Positions 1 to 9,983 of a stretch of 64,000 nt of DNA are shown here, one piece after another. Made by a program: the position numbers and the translations under genes. The notes under the pieces are model-generated. The model saw only the letters and a list, made by a program, of their open reading frames with translations. It did not search any database and had not been told where the DNA came from. Each line of letters opens with the position of its first letter. Position 1 is the first letter of the stretch. The stretch is from Variovorax paradoxus B4 (GTDB lineage: Bacteria; Pseudomonadota; Gammaproteobacteria; Burkholderiales; Burkholderiaceae_C), in the NCBI RefSeq assembly GCF_000463015.1, contig NC_022247.1, positions 2,418,001-2,482,000 on the forward strand. The letters run 5' to 3'.

Positions 1-141
1 CTCCGTGCACACCATTGGCCTTCATCGCACGCCAATTGGTGACCTGTTCAGACCTTCCCTAAGGGGCGCCAAAGCCCCACTCGTTGCCGGCCGACCCGCT
101 GGGTTGGCTGCCAGCGGTACTGGCTCCAATCCGGGCTCCCG

Positions 142-1095
142 TCAATCACGGGCGTTCACACCGGACTTGAACAACTCGAAAAAGGTATTGCGCAGCCAGA
201 TGCTCGCGGCATCCCCGTGGTGCCGCTGGTGCCACGTCATGGTGACGTCGAATCCGGGAAACTGCACAGGAGGGTCCAGAACCTGCAGCGGTATATGGCC
301 GGCAACTACCGTGGCCAGATTACTTGGAATCACGCCGATCAGGTCGGTTGCAGCAACGACGGGTGCGATGCAAAGGAAGCTGTGCACACGCAATGCCACA
401 CGAGCCCGTACCCTCGGGCCTGCGAGCACTTTCTGCACGGCTGCAGCATGCTCCATCCCTTCCGGGCCCCCTACGACGTGGCCGATCTCGCGGAGCTGCT
501 CCCGAGGCAGGTGCCCGTCGAGCGAAGGGTGGTTGCTCCTTGCCACGTACACGAAGCGCTCGCGAAAAAGGCGGCGCTGGTGCAGTTGCTTGCTGAGCGG
601 CCCGAAGAAGCCGACCGCCAGATCGATGTGGCCCGAACCCAGCCCGTCCTGCAACTGCACCTGACTCGTGATCGCGTCGATCGAGACGTGCGGCGCTTCC
701 CGCGCGACGTGTTGCATGAGGCGAGGCAGGAACAGCCGCTCCCCAATGTCGCTCATCGCGACGCGAAAGACCCGGTCCTCCTGGGTTGGGTCGAACCCCG
801 GCCGGCTGAACGTGGCGCGCAGCGCTTCCAGCGCGGCCGCCATGGGCGCGGCGAGTGCTTCGGCCAATGGCGTCGGAGCGACGCCACGGGGCTGTCGGAT
901 GAACAGTTGATCGCCGTACATCGTCCGCAGGCGGCCCAAGGCACGGCTCACCGTCGGTTGAGACATTCCCAGCTGTGCCCCGGCGGCCGACAAGTTTCGC
1001 GTACGACCGATGCAGTCGAACAGTTCCAACAGCGTGACGTCGAGGTTGCGCGGCAAGGGACGTTGCCCGCCGCCGTGTTCATTCACTTTATGCAT
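142..1095 (-). CDS. LysR-family transcriptional regulator
   Basis: A 317-aa protein of normal LysR length. Residues about 17-76 form the N-terminal winged helix-turn-helix (LSAAGAQLGMSQPTVSRAL) and the rest fits the two-lobed effector-binding domain. It is transcribed divergently from the ring-cleavage operon that starts 88 bp away, the classical arrangement for a LysR activator that senses an aromatic compound or pathway intermediate. That it controls the operon is inferred from position only; the ligand is unknown. The intergenic stretch is short and AT-richer than its surroundings, so both promoters and the operator must lie there. Confidence 0.9.
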   Translation of the reverse strand: MHKVNEHGGGQRPLPRNLDVTLLELFDCIGRTRNLSAAGAQLGMSQPTVSRALGRLRTMYGDQLFIRQPRGVAPTPLAEALAAPMAAALEALRATFSRPGFDPTQEDRVFRVAMSDIGERLFLPRLMQHVAREAPHVSIDAITSQVQLQDGLGSGHIDLAVGFFGPLSKQLHQRRLFRERFVYVARSNHPSLDGHLPREQLREIGHVVGGPEGMEHAAAVQKVLAGPRVRARVALRVHSFLCIAPVVAATDLIGVIPSNLATVVAGHIPLQVLDPPVQFPGFDVTMTWHQRHHGDAASIWLRNTFFELFKSGVNARD

Positions 1096-1183
1096 ATCAC
1101 TGTTCCGATCAATTCATTTCTCATCTTTCCGCCGGCATCCTACATTTCGTTCGTTCATTGACGGGACTCAAGGAGACAGCAAG

Positions 1184-2155
1184 ATGATCGCTCGGCGTGA
1201 GATTCTCATCGGTGGCGTGGTTGCGCTCGCCGGACTTCCGGTGCGGGCCCAGCCGCTCATGACCAGACCCGTCCGTGTGGTTACACCTTTTCCGGCGGGC
1301 AGCGGCCCCGACGCGGCGCTGCGCGTTGTGGGCGAAGCGCTGGCGCGCAAGTGGGGTCAGCCGGTGGTGGTGGACAACCGCCCCGGCGGCAACGGCTTCA
1401 TCGCGATCGCCGCATTCAAAAACGCGCCGCCGGACCACCATACGCTCCTGCTCATCGACAGCAACCAGGCGACAACGCACCCTCACACGTTCGCACGCCT
1501 GCCGTACGACGTCGAGAAAGATCTGCAGCCGGTCGGCATGATCCTGCGAACGCCATTCTTCGTGGCCGTTGCGCCAGACAGTCCCTTGCGCGGTGTCGAG
1601 GACATCGTCGCGGCCGCAAAGGCGAGGCCCAATGCAGTGACCTATGGTTCCTGGTTCATGGGGAGTCCAGGACACATTGGGGCCCTCCAGTTGCAGGTCT
1701 TGCGTGGGATCAGCATGACGCATGTGCCTTATCGCGACTTTGGCCAGCTGTACGCCGCTGTTGCGACCAAAGAAGTCGACTGGGCCCTCGGCAGCATCGC
1801 GAGCGCCGGGGCGCTGGAGCGCGCCGGAAAGTTGCGATTCATTGCCTTGGCGGCGTCAAGGCGCGACTCGCTCTATCCCAACGTGCCTGCCACGGCAGAA
1901 CTTCCCAAACTGCGCGAGTTCGACGTCAGTGCCTGGGCCGGCCTCTTTGCCGCACGTTCGACGCCGACGCCTGTTGCGGAGCAACTCGCTGCAGACCTCC
2001 GCGATGCACTGGACCGGCCGGAAGTGGCCGAACGCTACCGCACGTTCGGCTACGAAGCCCCAAGACTTGCGCCTGACGCCTATTCGCAGCTGATCAGGAA
2101 GGAAACCGCCGCTTGGGGGCAGGTCATCCGCAGCGCGAATCTCAAGCTCGACTGA
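1184..2155 (+). CDS. TctC/Bug-family periplasmic solute receptor
   Basis: A 323-aa tripartite tricarboxylate receptor-type binding protein. The ATG at 1184 is chosen because AGGAGA precedes it and a signal peptide follows at residues 1-22, ending VRA|QP; the RREILIGG start resembles a Tat signal. The mature protein opens with RPVRVVTPFPAGSGPDAALR, the hallmark of the family, and has the DNRPGGNG motif. It is the first gene of the aromatic operon. No TctA/TctB membrane partners are nearby, as is usual for the many orphan Bug proteins of Burkholderiales. It probably binds the aromatic acid substrate, but the ligand cannot be read from sequence. Confidence 0.9.
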   Translation: MIARREILIGGVVALAGLPVRAQPLMTRPVRVVTPFPAGSGPDAALRVVGEALARKWGQPVVVDNRPGGNGFIAIAAFKNAPPDHHTLLLIDSNQATTHPHTFARLPYDVEKDLQPVGMILRTPFFVAVAPDSPLRGVEDIVAAAKARPNAVTYGSWFMGSPGHIGALQLQVLRGISMTHVPYRDFGQLYAAVATKEVDWALGSIASAGALERAGKLRFIALAASRRDSLYPNVPATAELPKLREFDVSAWAGLFAARSTPTPVAEQLAADLRDALDRPEVAERYRTFGYEAPRLAPDAYSQLIRKETAAWGQVIRSANLKLD

Positions 2156-2162
2156 AATTGCC

Positions 2163-3050
2163 ATGATCAACCTTCTCGACATCCGCTATGTGCGCCTGGG
2201 GACCCGCGACTCTGGCCAGGCAAACCGCTTCGCTCGCGAAGTGCTTGGACTGGAACAGGTACGCCGGGAAGCAGGCGCCAGCTACTTTCGCAGCGACAGT
2301 CGCGACCACACCCTGGTGTACTTCGAAGGCGATCCATCGGACCACACTGTAGGTTTCGAACTTCGCACGACCGATGAACTGGATCACGCAGCAGCCGAGC
2401 TCAGCAACAGCGGTGTCGAAGTTCGCGCAGGTACACCATACGAATGCGAGCAGCGTCACGTCAAAGCATTCGTGCATTTCAAGGACCCCACGGGCAACAA
2501 GATCGACCTGGTTGTGAATCCGCACCACAGCGGCCGGCGGTACTTCCCATCACGCGACGCAGGTATCACCGGCTTCAGCCACGTGGGACTGTGCACCACG
2601 GATGCGGCGCGCGACGAGCGCTTCTGGACGCAAATGCTTGGTGCGCGGGTGAGCGACCGCATCGGGGATGCAGCGCTGCTTCGCATCGATGACGTGCATC
2701 ACAAGGTGGCGCTGTTTCCTACCACGCGAGCAGGCGTACAGCACGTCAACCACCAGGTCGAAGGCCTCGACGACATCATGCGGTCCTGGTACATGCTGCA
2801 GAAGGCCGGCGTGCCGATTGCCTTCGGACCCGGACGGCACCCTACCTCGGGCGCGATGTTCCTGTACTTCAGGGGCCCGGACGACATGATCTTCGAGTAC
2901 TCATCGGGCGTGCGCCTCATTGGCGCAGAGGAGGAAGCGTCCTACCAGCCCCGCCAGTTTCCGCGGGCCCCGGAGTCGTTCTGCATGTGGGGTTCCGTCC
3001 CGGACATTGCCGAGTTTCGACGGCCTCCGGGCGATGGAGCGCAGACATGA
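2163..3050 (+). CDS. Type I extradiol ring-cleavage dioxygenase (VOC fold)
   Basis: A 295-aa two-domain VOC protein. The C-terminal domain carries the 2-His-1-Glu iron site expected of type I extradiol dioxygenases: H140 (FSHVGL), H197 (HVNHQV) and E245 (MIFEYS). It would open a catecholic ring beside the hydroxyls to give a 2-hydroxymuconic semialdehyde-type product. It lies 7 bp after the receptor gene and overlaps the next gene by ATGA. Which catechol it uses is not readable. The gene order, with a putative decarboxylase before the semialdehyde dehydrogenase, hints at a carboxylated catechol such as protocatechuate, by inference only. Confidence 0.88.
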   Translation: MINLLDIRYVRLGTRDSGQANRFAREVLGLEQVRREAGASYFRSDSRDHTLVYFEGDPSDHTVGFELRTTDELDHAAAELSNSGVEVRAGTPYECEQRHVKAFVHFKDPTGNKIDLVVNPHHSGRRYFPSRDAGITGFSHVGLCTTDAARDERFWTQMLGARVSDRIGDAALLRIDDVHHKVALFPTTRAGVQHVNHQVEGLDDIMRSWYMLQKAGVPIAFGPGRHPTSGAMFLYFRGPDDMIFEYSSGVRLIGAEEEASYQPRQFPRAPESFCMWGSVPDIAEFRRPPGDGAQT

Positions 3051-3727
3051 AGGCTGCAGAGCATGTCGAGCGCCAGCTTCGCATCGCGGCGCGCTCCCTG
3101 GGACGGCGTGGCCTTGCGCATGCGTATGGCCACTGCAGCGTCAGGCTCGATGAACAGCATTTCCTGGTTTGTGCCCCGCGGCCGATGGCCCTGATCGCGC
3201 CGGGAGAGTCCGGACAAGTGGTGCGGATCGACGGCCCCCTGCCGGAGGGTGTTCTCGGGGAAGTGCGCCTGCACCAACAGCTCTATCGCCGGCGCCCTCA
3301 TGTGCAGGCAGTGGCACGCACGATGCCGCCCTCGCTCATGGCGCTCGGGACCGCCCGGCGAACTCCGAAGGCGCGGCACGGCATGGGGGCGTACTTCGGC
3401 GCCGGTGCCGCGCTCTGGGATGACCCCCAACTCGTTCGCGATGACGCCCTTGCTGCTGCGGTGATCGATGCGATGGGCGACTCGAACGCCGTCGTGATGC
3501 GGGGAAACGGAGTGGTGGTTGCCGCTGACTCGCTGCCCCAGGTGGTTTCACTCACCTGGTTCCTGGAGGACGCCGCGCGCCTGGAACTGGCCGTACTTTC
3601 CGCCGGTCTCGAGGCGGAATCCGCGGTGCTGGCCGCCGGGGAGCGTGAGCGTCGTGCCACCGCTTCAGGGGGAATCTTCGAACGCATGTGGGAATACCTC
3701 TGCGACGGCGATCCTGAAATTCAATAA
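3047..3727 (+). CDS. Class II aldolase/adducin-like protein lacking the zinc histidines
   Basis: A 226-aa protein starting at an ATG that overlaps the dioxygenase stop. The fold signature is present: GHCSVRL near the start and the Glu-bearing segment with E72. However, the zinc-binding HxH normally found in a VVHTHPP motif reads ARTMPP (R91, M93), and the third histidine (usually HG) is N154 in RGNGVVV. It is therefore unlikely to be an ordinary zinc aldolase. Relatives of this fold include decarboxylases of aromatic pathways (e.g. 3,4-dihydroxyphthalate decarboxylase, from memory), so a decarboxylation or other non-aldol step between ring cleavage and the dehydrogenase is a reasonable guess. 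Confidence 0.75.
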   Translation: MKAAEHVERQLRIAARSLGRRGLAHAYGHCSVRLDEQHFLVCAPRPMALIAPGESGQVVRIDGPLPEGVLGEVRLHQQLYRRRPHVQAVARTMPPSLMALGTARRTPKARHGMGAYFGAGAALWDDPQLVRDDALAAAVIDAMGDSNAVVMRGNGVVVAADSLPQVVSLTWFLEDAARLELAVLSAGLEAESAVLAAGERERRATASGGIFERMWEYLCDGDPEIQ

Positions 3728-3740
3728 ATGGAACCATCTC

Positions 3741-5210
3741 ATGATCCTCAACTTCATTGACGGCGAATACCGGGAAGGGCGCGGGGGCCGCGTCTTCGAT
3801 GACATCAACCCTGCCGACGGCTCGCTCATCGCCAAGGTCAGCGAGGCTTCGCGCGAAGACGTGGACGCTGCCGTGCGCGCCGCGCGCAATGCGCTGGACG
3901 GCCCGTGGGGGGCGCTCAAGCTGGCGCAGCGCTGCGACCTGCTGTACGCGGTGGCCGCTGAGATCGATCGGCGCGCCGAAGATTTCATCGCCGCCGAGGT
4001 GGCAGACACGGGCAAGCCGCGATCGCTGGCATCGCACCTGGATATTCCACGAGGCGCGGCCAACTTTCGGGTGTTTGCGGACGTGGTGCGGAACGTGCCG
4101 ACGGAAACATTCACCGGCCATGCACCGGACGGGAAGCCCGCGCTGAACTACGCGCTGAGGCGTCCCAAAGGGGTGGTGGCCGTGATCTGCCCTTGGAATC
4201 TGCCGCTGCTGCTCATGACCTGGAAGGTGGGTCCCGCGCTGGCGTGCGGCAACACGGTCGTTGTGAAGCCGTCCGAGGAAACACCTGCCACTGCAGCACT
4301 GCTCGGAGAGGTGATGAACAAGGTCGGCGTCCCGAAGGGGGTCTACAACGTCGTCCATGGATTCGGCCCTGACTCGGCCGGTGAATTCCTCACCACCCAT
4401 GCCGGGGTGAACGCGATCACTTTCACGGGTGAAACCCGGACGGGCGCTGCCATCATCCGAGCATCGGCAGGCGGCATCAAGCCGGTCTCCATGGAGCTTG
4501 GCGGCAAGAATCCCGCCGTGGTGTTCGAGGATGCAGATCTTGAGGTGGTGGTCGCCGGCCTGACGCGCTCCGTTTTCGAGAACACCGGACAGGTCTGCCT
4601 GGGCACCGAACGTGTCTACGTGCAACGTCCGATCTTCGACGCCGTGGTTCAGCGGCTGGCCGAAGCAGCGCGGCGGCTGAAACCCGGCCGCCCAGACGAC
4701 GCCACCGCGAACTTCGGACCTCTCATTTCAGCAGAGCACCAGCGCAAGGTCATGGATTACTACGCACTGGCCAGGACAGAGGGTGCAACGGTTGTCTGCG
4801 GCGGGGAGGTGCCCGAAATGTCGCGCGAATTGAAAGCGGGTGCCTGGATCGAGCCCACCGTGTGGACCGGCCTTGCGCACGATTCCCGCGTCGCGCGCGA
4901 AGAGATCTTCGGGCCCTGCTGTGCGGTGATCCCCTTCGATACCGAAGCGGAGGCGCTTCGCCTGGCGAATGACACGCCCTACGGACTGGCAGCATCGGTA
5001 TACACCCGCGATATCGATCGCGCGCACCGATTCGCCGGCGCACTCAAGGTCGGCATTGCCTGGGTCAATACCTGGTTCCTGCGGGACCTGCGCACACCGT
5101 TTGGCGGCTCGGGAGCATCGGGCATCGGGCGAGAAGGCGGCGTCCACTCCCTGGAGTTCTATACCGAGCTCTCCAACGTGTGCATCAAATTCAATGGAGC
5201 GCCTCAATGA
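3741..5210 (+). CDS. dmpC: 2-hydroxymuconic semialdehyde dehydrogenase
   Basis: A 489-aa aldehyde dehydrogenase of full length. Catalytic residues are visible: general base E252 in SMELGGKN and nucleophile C286 in [18 protein letters not shown] is the cofactor-binding signature typical of the DmpC/XylG group. It oxidises 2-hydroxymuconic semialdehyde to 4-oxalocrotonate (enol form) with NAD+, opening the oxidative branch of the meta pathway. The ATG at 3741 is preferred over the longer in-frame reading because family members begin with this FIDGEY segment. An aminomuconate semialdehyde dehydrogenase is the main alternative, but the 4-oxalocrotonate genes downstream favour the hydroxy substrate. 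Confidence 0.9.
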   Translation: MILNFIDGEYREGRGGRVFDDINPADGSLIAKVSEASREDVDAAVRAARNALDGPWGALKLAQRCDLLYAVAAEIDRRAEDFIAAEVADTGKPRSLASHLDIPRGAANFRVFADVVRNVPTETFTGHAPDGKPALNYALRRPKGVVAVICPWNLPLLLMTWKVGPALACGNTVVVKPSEETPATAALLGEVMNKVGVPKGVYNVVHGFGPDSAGEFLTTHAGVNAITFTGETRTGAAIIRASAGGIKPVSMELGGKNPAVVFEDADLEVVVAGLTRSVFENTGQVCLGTERVYVQRPIFDAVVQRLAEAARRLKPGRPDDATANFGPLISAEHQRKVMDYYALARTEGATVVCGGEVPEMSRELKAGAWIEPTVWTGLAHDSRVAREEIFGPCCAVIPFDTEAEALRLANDTPYGLAASVYTRDIDRAHRFAGALKVGIAWVNTWFLRDLRTPFGGSGASGIGREGGVHSLEFYTELSNVCIKFNGAPQ

Positions 5211-6001
5211 ACAAACGTGAGATCGAACTGGCGGCCAACATGCTCTGGAATGCGGCCGAAGTGGGCGAGGCCGTTGCGCCGCTTCGCGAGTCGTTCCCTG
5301 GCCTGACCGGCGAGGACGCCTATGCCGTCCAGGAATTCAACACCGATCGGCGCCTCGCGGCAGGCGCTCGCCTGGTTGGCCGCAAGATCGGCCTGACAGC
5401 CCGATCCGTGCAGCAGCAACTGGGAGTGGACCAACCCGATTACGGCATGCTGTTCGCCGACATGGCCGTCGGCGACGGCGAACCCGTTCGCTGGTCGCGG
5501 CTCATGCAACCGAAGGTCGAAGCGGAGGTCGCGCTGGTGATGGAGCAAGACCTTCCGGAGCCCGGGATCACCTCTGCACAACTGTTGCGCGCTGTCGCGT
5601 TTGTGCTGCCGGCGATCGAGATCGTGGGGAGTCGCATCGCGGATTGGAACATCCGCTTTGTCGACACGGTGGCGGACAACGCCTCCAGCAGTGCCTTCGT
5701 GCTCGGCAACACACCAGTGAGCTTGACAGGGCTTGACCTGCGGCTTGCAGGCATGGTGATGGAGCGCGCGGGCGAGCAGGTGTCTCTGGGGGCAGGCGCG
5801 GCATGCCTCAATCACCCTCTGAACGCTGCGCTTTGGCTCGCCAACAAGATGGCTTCGGTGGGCCGCGGCCTCAAGGCGGGTGACGTCGTGTTGACCGGCG
5901 CGCTGGGCCCAATGGTGACCGTACGGCCAGGCGATGTGTTCGAGGCGCGCATCGAGGGATTGGGCTCCGTCCGAGCCGTATTCGAGGAGGAACGCAAGTG
6001 A
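5207..6001 (+). CDS. dmpE: 2-oxopent-4-enoate (2-keto-4-pentenoate) hydratase
   Basis: A 264-aa member of the fumarylacetoacetase-like hydratase/decarboxylase family. The active-site region [13 protein letters not shown] and the [11 protein letters not shown] motif are typical of MhpD/DmpE. It hydrates 2-hydroxypenta-2,4-dienoate to 4-hydroxy-2-oxovalerate. Its ATG overlaps the dehydrogenase stop (ATGA) and its stop overlaps the GTG of the next gene, the related decarboxylase; in known meta pathways these two form a complex, which fits the coupled translation. It could be swapped in assignment with its neighbour, but the order and motifs support this reading. Confidence 0.88.
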   Translation: MNKREIELAANMLWNAAEVGEAVAPLRESFPGLTGEDAYAVQEFNTDRRLAAGARLVGRKIGLTARSVQQQLGVDQPDYGMLFADMAVGDGEPVRWSRLMQPKVEAEVALVMEQDLPEPGITSAQLLRAVAFVLPAIEIVGSRIADWNIRFVDTVADNASSSAFVLGNTPVSLTGLDLRLAGMVMERAGEQVSLGAGAACLNHPLNAALWLANKMASVGRGLKAGDVVLTGALGPMVTVRPGDVFEARIEGLGSVRAVFEEERK

Positions 6002-6771
6002 ACCAGGAACGCATTGCCGCGCTCGCCGAGCGCGTCGACACAGCCGCCCATCGGGCGCAGGCCATCCCGCAGTTCGCGGATACCGAAATGATCGACGAAC
6101 AAGCGGCCTACGCGATTCAGGCCGCGTCGATCGATCGCCGCGTGCAGCGAGGCGAACGCCGAACTGGCGTGAAGATGGGCTTTACCAGCCGCGCCAAGAT
6201 GGTTCAGATGGGCGTGCACGACATGATCTGGGGGCGCTTGACGGACGCGATGGCCGAGGCGGACGGGGCTCCTGTGTCCCTGGGCCGCTTTGTGCATGCG
6301 CGTGTCGAGCCCGAGCTCGCTTTCCTGCTGGCCAAGCCGCTGCCGGCCAATGCGAGCCTGCCGGAAGCCCTCGAGGCGGTCGCCTGCATTGCGCCGGCAC
6401 TGGAGATCATCGATTCGCGCTTCGACAACTTCAAGTTCACGTTGGGAGACGTGGTTGCAGACAACGCATCGTCCTCCGGTTACGTCATCGGACCTTGGCG
6501 CGATCCGCGCCAGGACTTTTCAAACCTGGGTCTGGTGATGTCGATCGACGGCGTCGCACGCCAGGTCGGCAGTACAGCGGGCATTCTCGGCAATCCACTG
6601 AGATCGCTCGTGGCAGCGGCCCGCCTCAGCGCCGCGGCCGGCGAGCCTTTGCAAGCTGGCTGGATCGTGATGGCAGGCGGAGCTACGGCCGCCGAGCCAC
6701 TCAAGCCTGGCCAGCACATCCTGCTGGAAATGCAGGGGCTGGGCCGCGTCGAGTTCAACACCACCAATTGA
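5998..6771 (+). CDS. dmpH: 4-oxalocrotonate decarboxylase
   Basis: A 257-aa paralogue of the preceding hydratase, starting at a GTG that overlaps its stop codon. It has the [17 protein letters not shown] and VEPELAFLL segments and the [11 protein letters not shown] motif characteristic of DmpH/XylI. It decarboxylates 2-oxo-3-hexenedioate to 2-hydroxypenta-2,4-dienoate, feeding the hydratase. The two enzymes act as a complex in characterised systems. GTG is the only sensible start given the overlap and the length of the family. Confidence 0.88.
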   Translation: MNQERIAALAERVDTAAHRAQAIPQFADTEMIDEQAAYAIQAASIDRRVQRGERRTGVKMGFTSRAKMVQMGVHDMIWGRLTDAMAEADGAPVSLGRFVHARVEPELAFLLAKPLPANASLPEALEAVACIAPALEIIDSRFDNFKFTLGDVVADNASSSGYVIGPWRDPRQDFSNLGLVMSIDGVARQVGSTAGILGNPLRSLVAAARLSAAAGEPLQAGWIVMAGGATAAEPLKPGQHILLEMQGLGRVEFNTTN

Positions 6772-6778
6772 GGTTGCC

Positions 6779-6985
6779 ATGCCACTGATCCAGGTCACCA
6801 TGATCGAAGGCCGCAGCGCGGACACCAAGACAGCGCTCATCCGCGGCCTCACCGATGCCGCGGTGGATGCGACGGCCGCTCCGCGCGAATCCATCCGCGT
6901 CATCCTGCAGGAAGTCCCGGGCGCCCATTGGGGCGTTGGAGGCGTTCCCAAATCACCACCCAGCAAGGAGTCCAGCGATGGCTGA
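6779..6985 (+). CDS. dmpI: 4-oxalocrotonate tautomerase
   Basis: A 68-aa protein that begins [13 protein letters not shown]. Removal of the initiator Met exposes the catalytic Pro-1, the hallmark of the tautomerase superfamily; the arginine of EGRS and the second arginine near residue 40 match the substrate-binding arginines, and W50 stands where 4-OT has Phe. It isomerises 2-hydroxymuconate to 2-oxo-3-hexenedioate. The C-terminal tail ([14 protein letters not shown]) is slightly longer than usual and overlaps the next gene by 8 nt. Confidence 0.88.
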   Translation: MPLIQVTMIEGRSADTKTALIRGLTDAAVDATAAPRESIRVILQEVPGAHWGVGGVPKSPPSKESSDG

Positions 6986-7919
6986 ACGTAAACTCAAAGC
7001 CGCCATCCTGGGCAGCGGGAACATCGGCACGGACTTGATGATCAAGATTCTGCGCCACGGCCGGCACGTCGAGATGGGTGCGATGGTGGGGATCGACGCC
7101 ACTTCCGATGGTCTCGCCCGCGCAGCGCGAATGGGTGTCGCCACCACGCACGAAGGTGTCGACGGGCTTGCGCGGCTTCCGGTATTCGAAGAAGTCGACA
7201 TCGTGTTCGATGCCACATCCGCCTCGGCCCATGCCATGCACGACGCATTCCTGCGCAAGCACAAGCCGAACATTCGCTGTGTCGACCTGACGCCGGCCGC
7301 CATCGGGCCTTACTGCATTCCCGTCGTGAACGGCACGGAACACCTGGATGCGATAAACGTCAACATGGTGACCTGCGGCGGCCAGGCAACGATCCCGATC
7401 GTCGCCGCGGTCAGCAGGGTTGCCAAGGTCCACTATGCGGAGATCGTCGCCTCGATCTCCAGCAAGAGTGCGGGCCCAGGCACGCGCGCCAACATCGACG
7501 AGTTCACTGAAACCACGGCCAAGGCCATTGAAGTGGTCGGCGGCGCTCGCAAGGGCAAGGCGATCATCGTCCTCAATCCTGCCGACCCGCCGCTGATCAT
7601 GCGCGATACGGTCTACACGCTGAGCGAAGCCGCGGACGAGCGCCAGATTGCCGCGAGCGTGGAAGAAACCGTGGCTGCGGTGAATCGCTACGTGCCGGGG
7701 TATCGCCTGAAGCAACAAGTGCAGTTCGATCGCGTGGAGAACCTCAAGGTGCCCGGCGTTGGTTGCATCTCCGGCCTGAAGACCACTATTTTTCTCGAGG
7801 TCGAGGGTGCCGCCCACTACCTCCCCGCCTATGCGGGCAACCTGGACATCATGACCAGCGCCGCGCTTGCCACGGCGGAGCGCATGGCCGAACGCATCCT
7901 GGAAGGGGCGACAGCATGA
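6978..7919 (+). CDS. dmpF: Acetaldehyde dehydrogenase (acylating)
   Basis: A 313-aa enzyme with an N-terminal NAD-binding glycine motif ([12 protein letters not shown]) and catalytic C133 in VTCGGQAT, matching DmpF/MhpF. It converts acetaldehyde plus CoA and NAD+ to acetyl-CoA. In the family it forms a channelling complex with the aldolase encoded next, and the ATGA overlap of the two genes agrees with stoichiometric synthesis. The ATG at 6978 lies inside the end of the tautomerase gene and gives the normal N-terminus. Confidence 0.93.
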   Translation: MAERKLKAAILGSGNIGTDLMIKILRHGRHVEMGAMVGIDATSDGLARAARMGVATTHEGVDGLARLPVFEEVDIVFDATSASAHAMHDAFLRKHKPNIRCVDLTPAAIGPYCIPVVNGTEHLDAINVNMVTCGGQATIPIVAAVSRVAKVHYAEIVASISSKSAGPGTRANIDEFTETTAKAIEVVGGARKGKAIIVLNPADPPLIMRDTVYTLSEAADERQIAASVEETVAAVNRYVPGYRLKQQVQFDRVENLKVPGVGCISGLKTTIFLEVEGAAHYLPAYAGNLDIMTSAALATAERMAERILEGATA

Positions 7920-8971
7920 AGAAGATCTACATCTCGGACGTGACGCTGCGCGACGGCAGCCATGCCGTGCGCCATCAGTACAGCGTCGAGCAGGCGCGCC
8001 AGATCGCACAGGCGCTGGACGAGGCCGGCGTGGACTCGATCGAGGTCGCGCACGGTGATGGGCTGCAGGGCGGCAGTTTCAACTACGGCTTCGGCGCCCA
8101 CACCGATGTCGAGTGGATCGAAGCGGTCGCCAGCGTCGTGAAACGGGCAAAGGTTGCGACCCTGCTGCTGCCAGGCATTGGCACCGTCCATGATCTCAAG
8201 GCTGCCTACGATGCTGGCGCCAGAGTTGTGCGTATCGCGACGCACTGCACCGAGGCCGACGTCAGCCGGCAACACATCGAGTGTGCGCGAAAGCTGGGCA
8301 TGGACACGGTCGGCTTTCTCATGATGAGCCACATGACCGCACCCGCGCAGTTTGCGCAGCAAGCCAAGCTCATGGAAGGCTACGGCGCAACCTGCGTCTA
8401 TGTTGTCGATTCCGGCGGCGCTTTGAACATGAACGACGTTCGCGACCGCTTCCGTGCACTCAAAGACGTCTTGGACTCTGCAACACTCACCGGAATCCAC
8501 GCACACCACAACCTGAGCCTCGGCGTGGCCAACTCCATCGTCGCGGTGGAAGAGGGGTGCGACCGCGTGGACGCCAGTCTGGCGGGCATGGGCGCAGGGG
8601 CGGGCAATGCCCCGCTCGAAGTGTTCATCGCTGCAGCAAGTCGCATGGGCTGGCTCCATGGCGCCGACCTGTACAAGTTGATGGACGCCGCTGACGACAT
8701 CGTTCGGCCCCTGCAGGACCGGCCCGTCCGGGTCGACCGTGAGACCCTCGCCCTGGGCTATGCCGGTGTGTATTCGAGTTTCCTGCGCCACGCCGAAGCG
8801 GCGGCCCGAAAGTACGGATTGAAAACAGTCGACATCCTCGTGGAACTTGGGCATCGCCGGATGGTGGGCGGTCAGGAGGACATGATTGTTGATGTTGCCC
8901 TCGATCTCTTGCGCAAGCGTGGTGAAAGTTCTCCGGTCGCCGAGAGTTCCGCTGCATTCGCTAGTTCGTGA
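7916..8971 (+). CDS. dmpG: 4-hydroxy-2-oxovalerate aldolase
   Basis: A 351-aa DmpG/MhpE aldolase. The N-terminal [14 protein letters not shown] contains R12, metal ligand D13 and base H16; the second metal motif HAHHNLSLG supplies H195 and H197; [10 protein letters not shown] is also conserved. It cleaves 4-hydroxy-2-oxovalerate to pyruvate and acetaldehyde, the latter passed to the acylating dehydrogenase. It is the last recognisable gene of the operon. With its partner it completes the route from ring-cleavage product to central metabolism. Confidence 0.94.
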   Translation: MKKIYISDVTLRDGSHAVRHQYSVEQARQIAQALDEAGVDSIEVAHGDGLQGGSFNYGFGAHTDVEWIEAVASVVKRAKVATLLLPGIGTVHDLKAAYDAGARVVRIATHCTEADVSRQHIECARKLGMDTVGFLMMSHMTAPAQFAQQAKLMEGYGATCVYVVDSGGALNMNDVRDRFRALKDVLDSATLTGIHAHHNLSLGVANSIVAVEEGCDRVDASLAGMGAGAGNAPLEVFIAAASRMGWLHGADLYKLMDAADDIVRPLQDRPVRVDRETLALGYAGVYSSFLRHAEAAARKYGLKTVDILVELGHRRMVGGQEDMIVDVALDLLRKRGESSPVAESSAAFASS

Positions 8972-9320
8972 GGCGTGCACTGATGATCTAAGTCGCTTGA
9001 CGTTGCCATGGGGGCAAGTTTCTCTCTCATATCTCTGGAAACGCAGTCGCGCGAGCGCTTGCCCGGTCGGCAACCCACGAGAACGCTGGTCTGCGGCTCG
9101 TCTGCGCGGCGCGTTGATAGGGAAGAGTTGGGTACGTATTCAAGGAGCGAACGACACCGGTCTATTGCAGTGCAGTCCCCTCGATATCTGAACTTATCGT
9201 GCGCGTCGCGGAATCTGGTGCGAAGGCGAATTGCAGAAGGTGAGCTTTCCGCAAAGCCGCTTCCGGCCGCTTACGTGGCAGTCGTCTTGCCGGCGATCTT
9301 CACACTCTGCTGAGCATTTC
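8972..9320. other. Intergenic stretch with no recognisable gene
   Basis: About 350 bp between the aldolase gene and the convergent SnoaL-like gene. No open reading frame here resembles a known protein, no T-tailed hairpin was seen, and base composition is lower in GC than in the flanking genes. It may be a decayed remnant, but nothing identifies it. Confidence 0.5.
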
Positions 9321-9710
9321 TCAGGTTCCCCAGAATGCATCTTCAAGCGCCTGATCACTTGAGAATAGGCGGACCTCGACGATTCGGCCGTTCTCGATGC
9401 GCAGGAGATCTACTCCCGCTTGTTCAAGTTCCGCACCACCGCGCTTGGCCTTGAACTCAATGTTGATAGCGACCCAATCGGCGTTCTCCATGAAGTGGTC
9501 AGCACGGGAAATGGTGAAAGTTCCGCCCGATACCTCCATCATGCCGCCGAGCATGGCTCCGACGGCGGGCATCCCGCGATGTGTACCGGAAAACCGGTTC
9601 TTGCCAGGTTGGTGCCAGACAACATCAGGAGAGATGAGGCTGGCGAGGAGGGCTTGGTCACCCGATTGCGCCGCGCGAATGTAGTTTTTTGCGATATCGA
9701 TTTGAGACAT
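9321..9710 (-). CDS. SnoaL-like/NTF2-fold protein
   Basis: A 129-aa protein starting MSQIDIAKNYIRAA. That ATG at 9710 is chosen over longer in-frame starts because AAAGGAAAG lies just upstream and the polyketide cyclase-like fold starts there. SPDVVWHQPGKNRFSGTHRG is typical of the NTF2-like SnoaL/ketosteroid isomerase-related group: a small cone-shaped pocket domain. Function is unknown; many act as isomerases, dehydratases or binding proteins. It faces the aromatic operon and is not part of it. Confidence 0.75.
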   Translation of the reverse strand: MSQIDIAKNYIRAAQSGDQALLASLISPDVVWHQPGKNRFSGTHRGMPAVGAMLGGMMEVSGGTFTISRADHFMENADWVAINIEFKAKRGGAELEQAGVDLLRIENGRIVEVRLFSSDQALEDAFWGT

Positions 9711-9983
9711 GGCTTTCTTTCCTTTCGATGTGTCGTTGCCGATGATTGTCGAAGCGTGGGCGAGCCGAGTCACGGTAACTCTCGGAGAAGAAGTAATCAT
9801 TTTTGGACATGCCTTGGTACTGTCGAACCGCAGATGCACGGCAGACCCGACCGCTTGGACTCATTGATCTCCGCAATGATGTGTATTCGCGAAGTTCTAT
9901 TGAGCAATGGTTCCCAAGCTCGGATCATTCGCATGTGAAGAGGCCGATCGGCCAGTTGCAGAACTATCAACAGGAGACATCGC

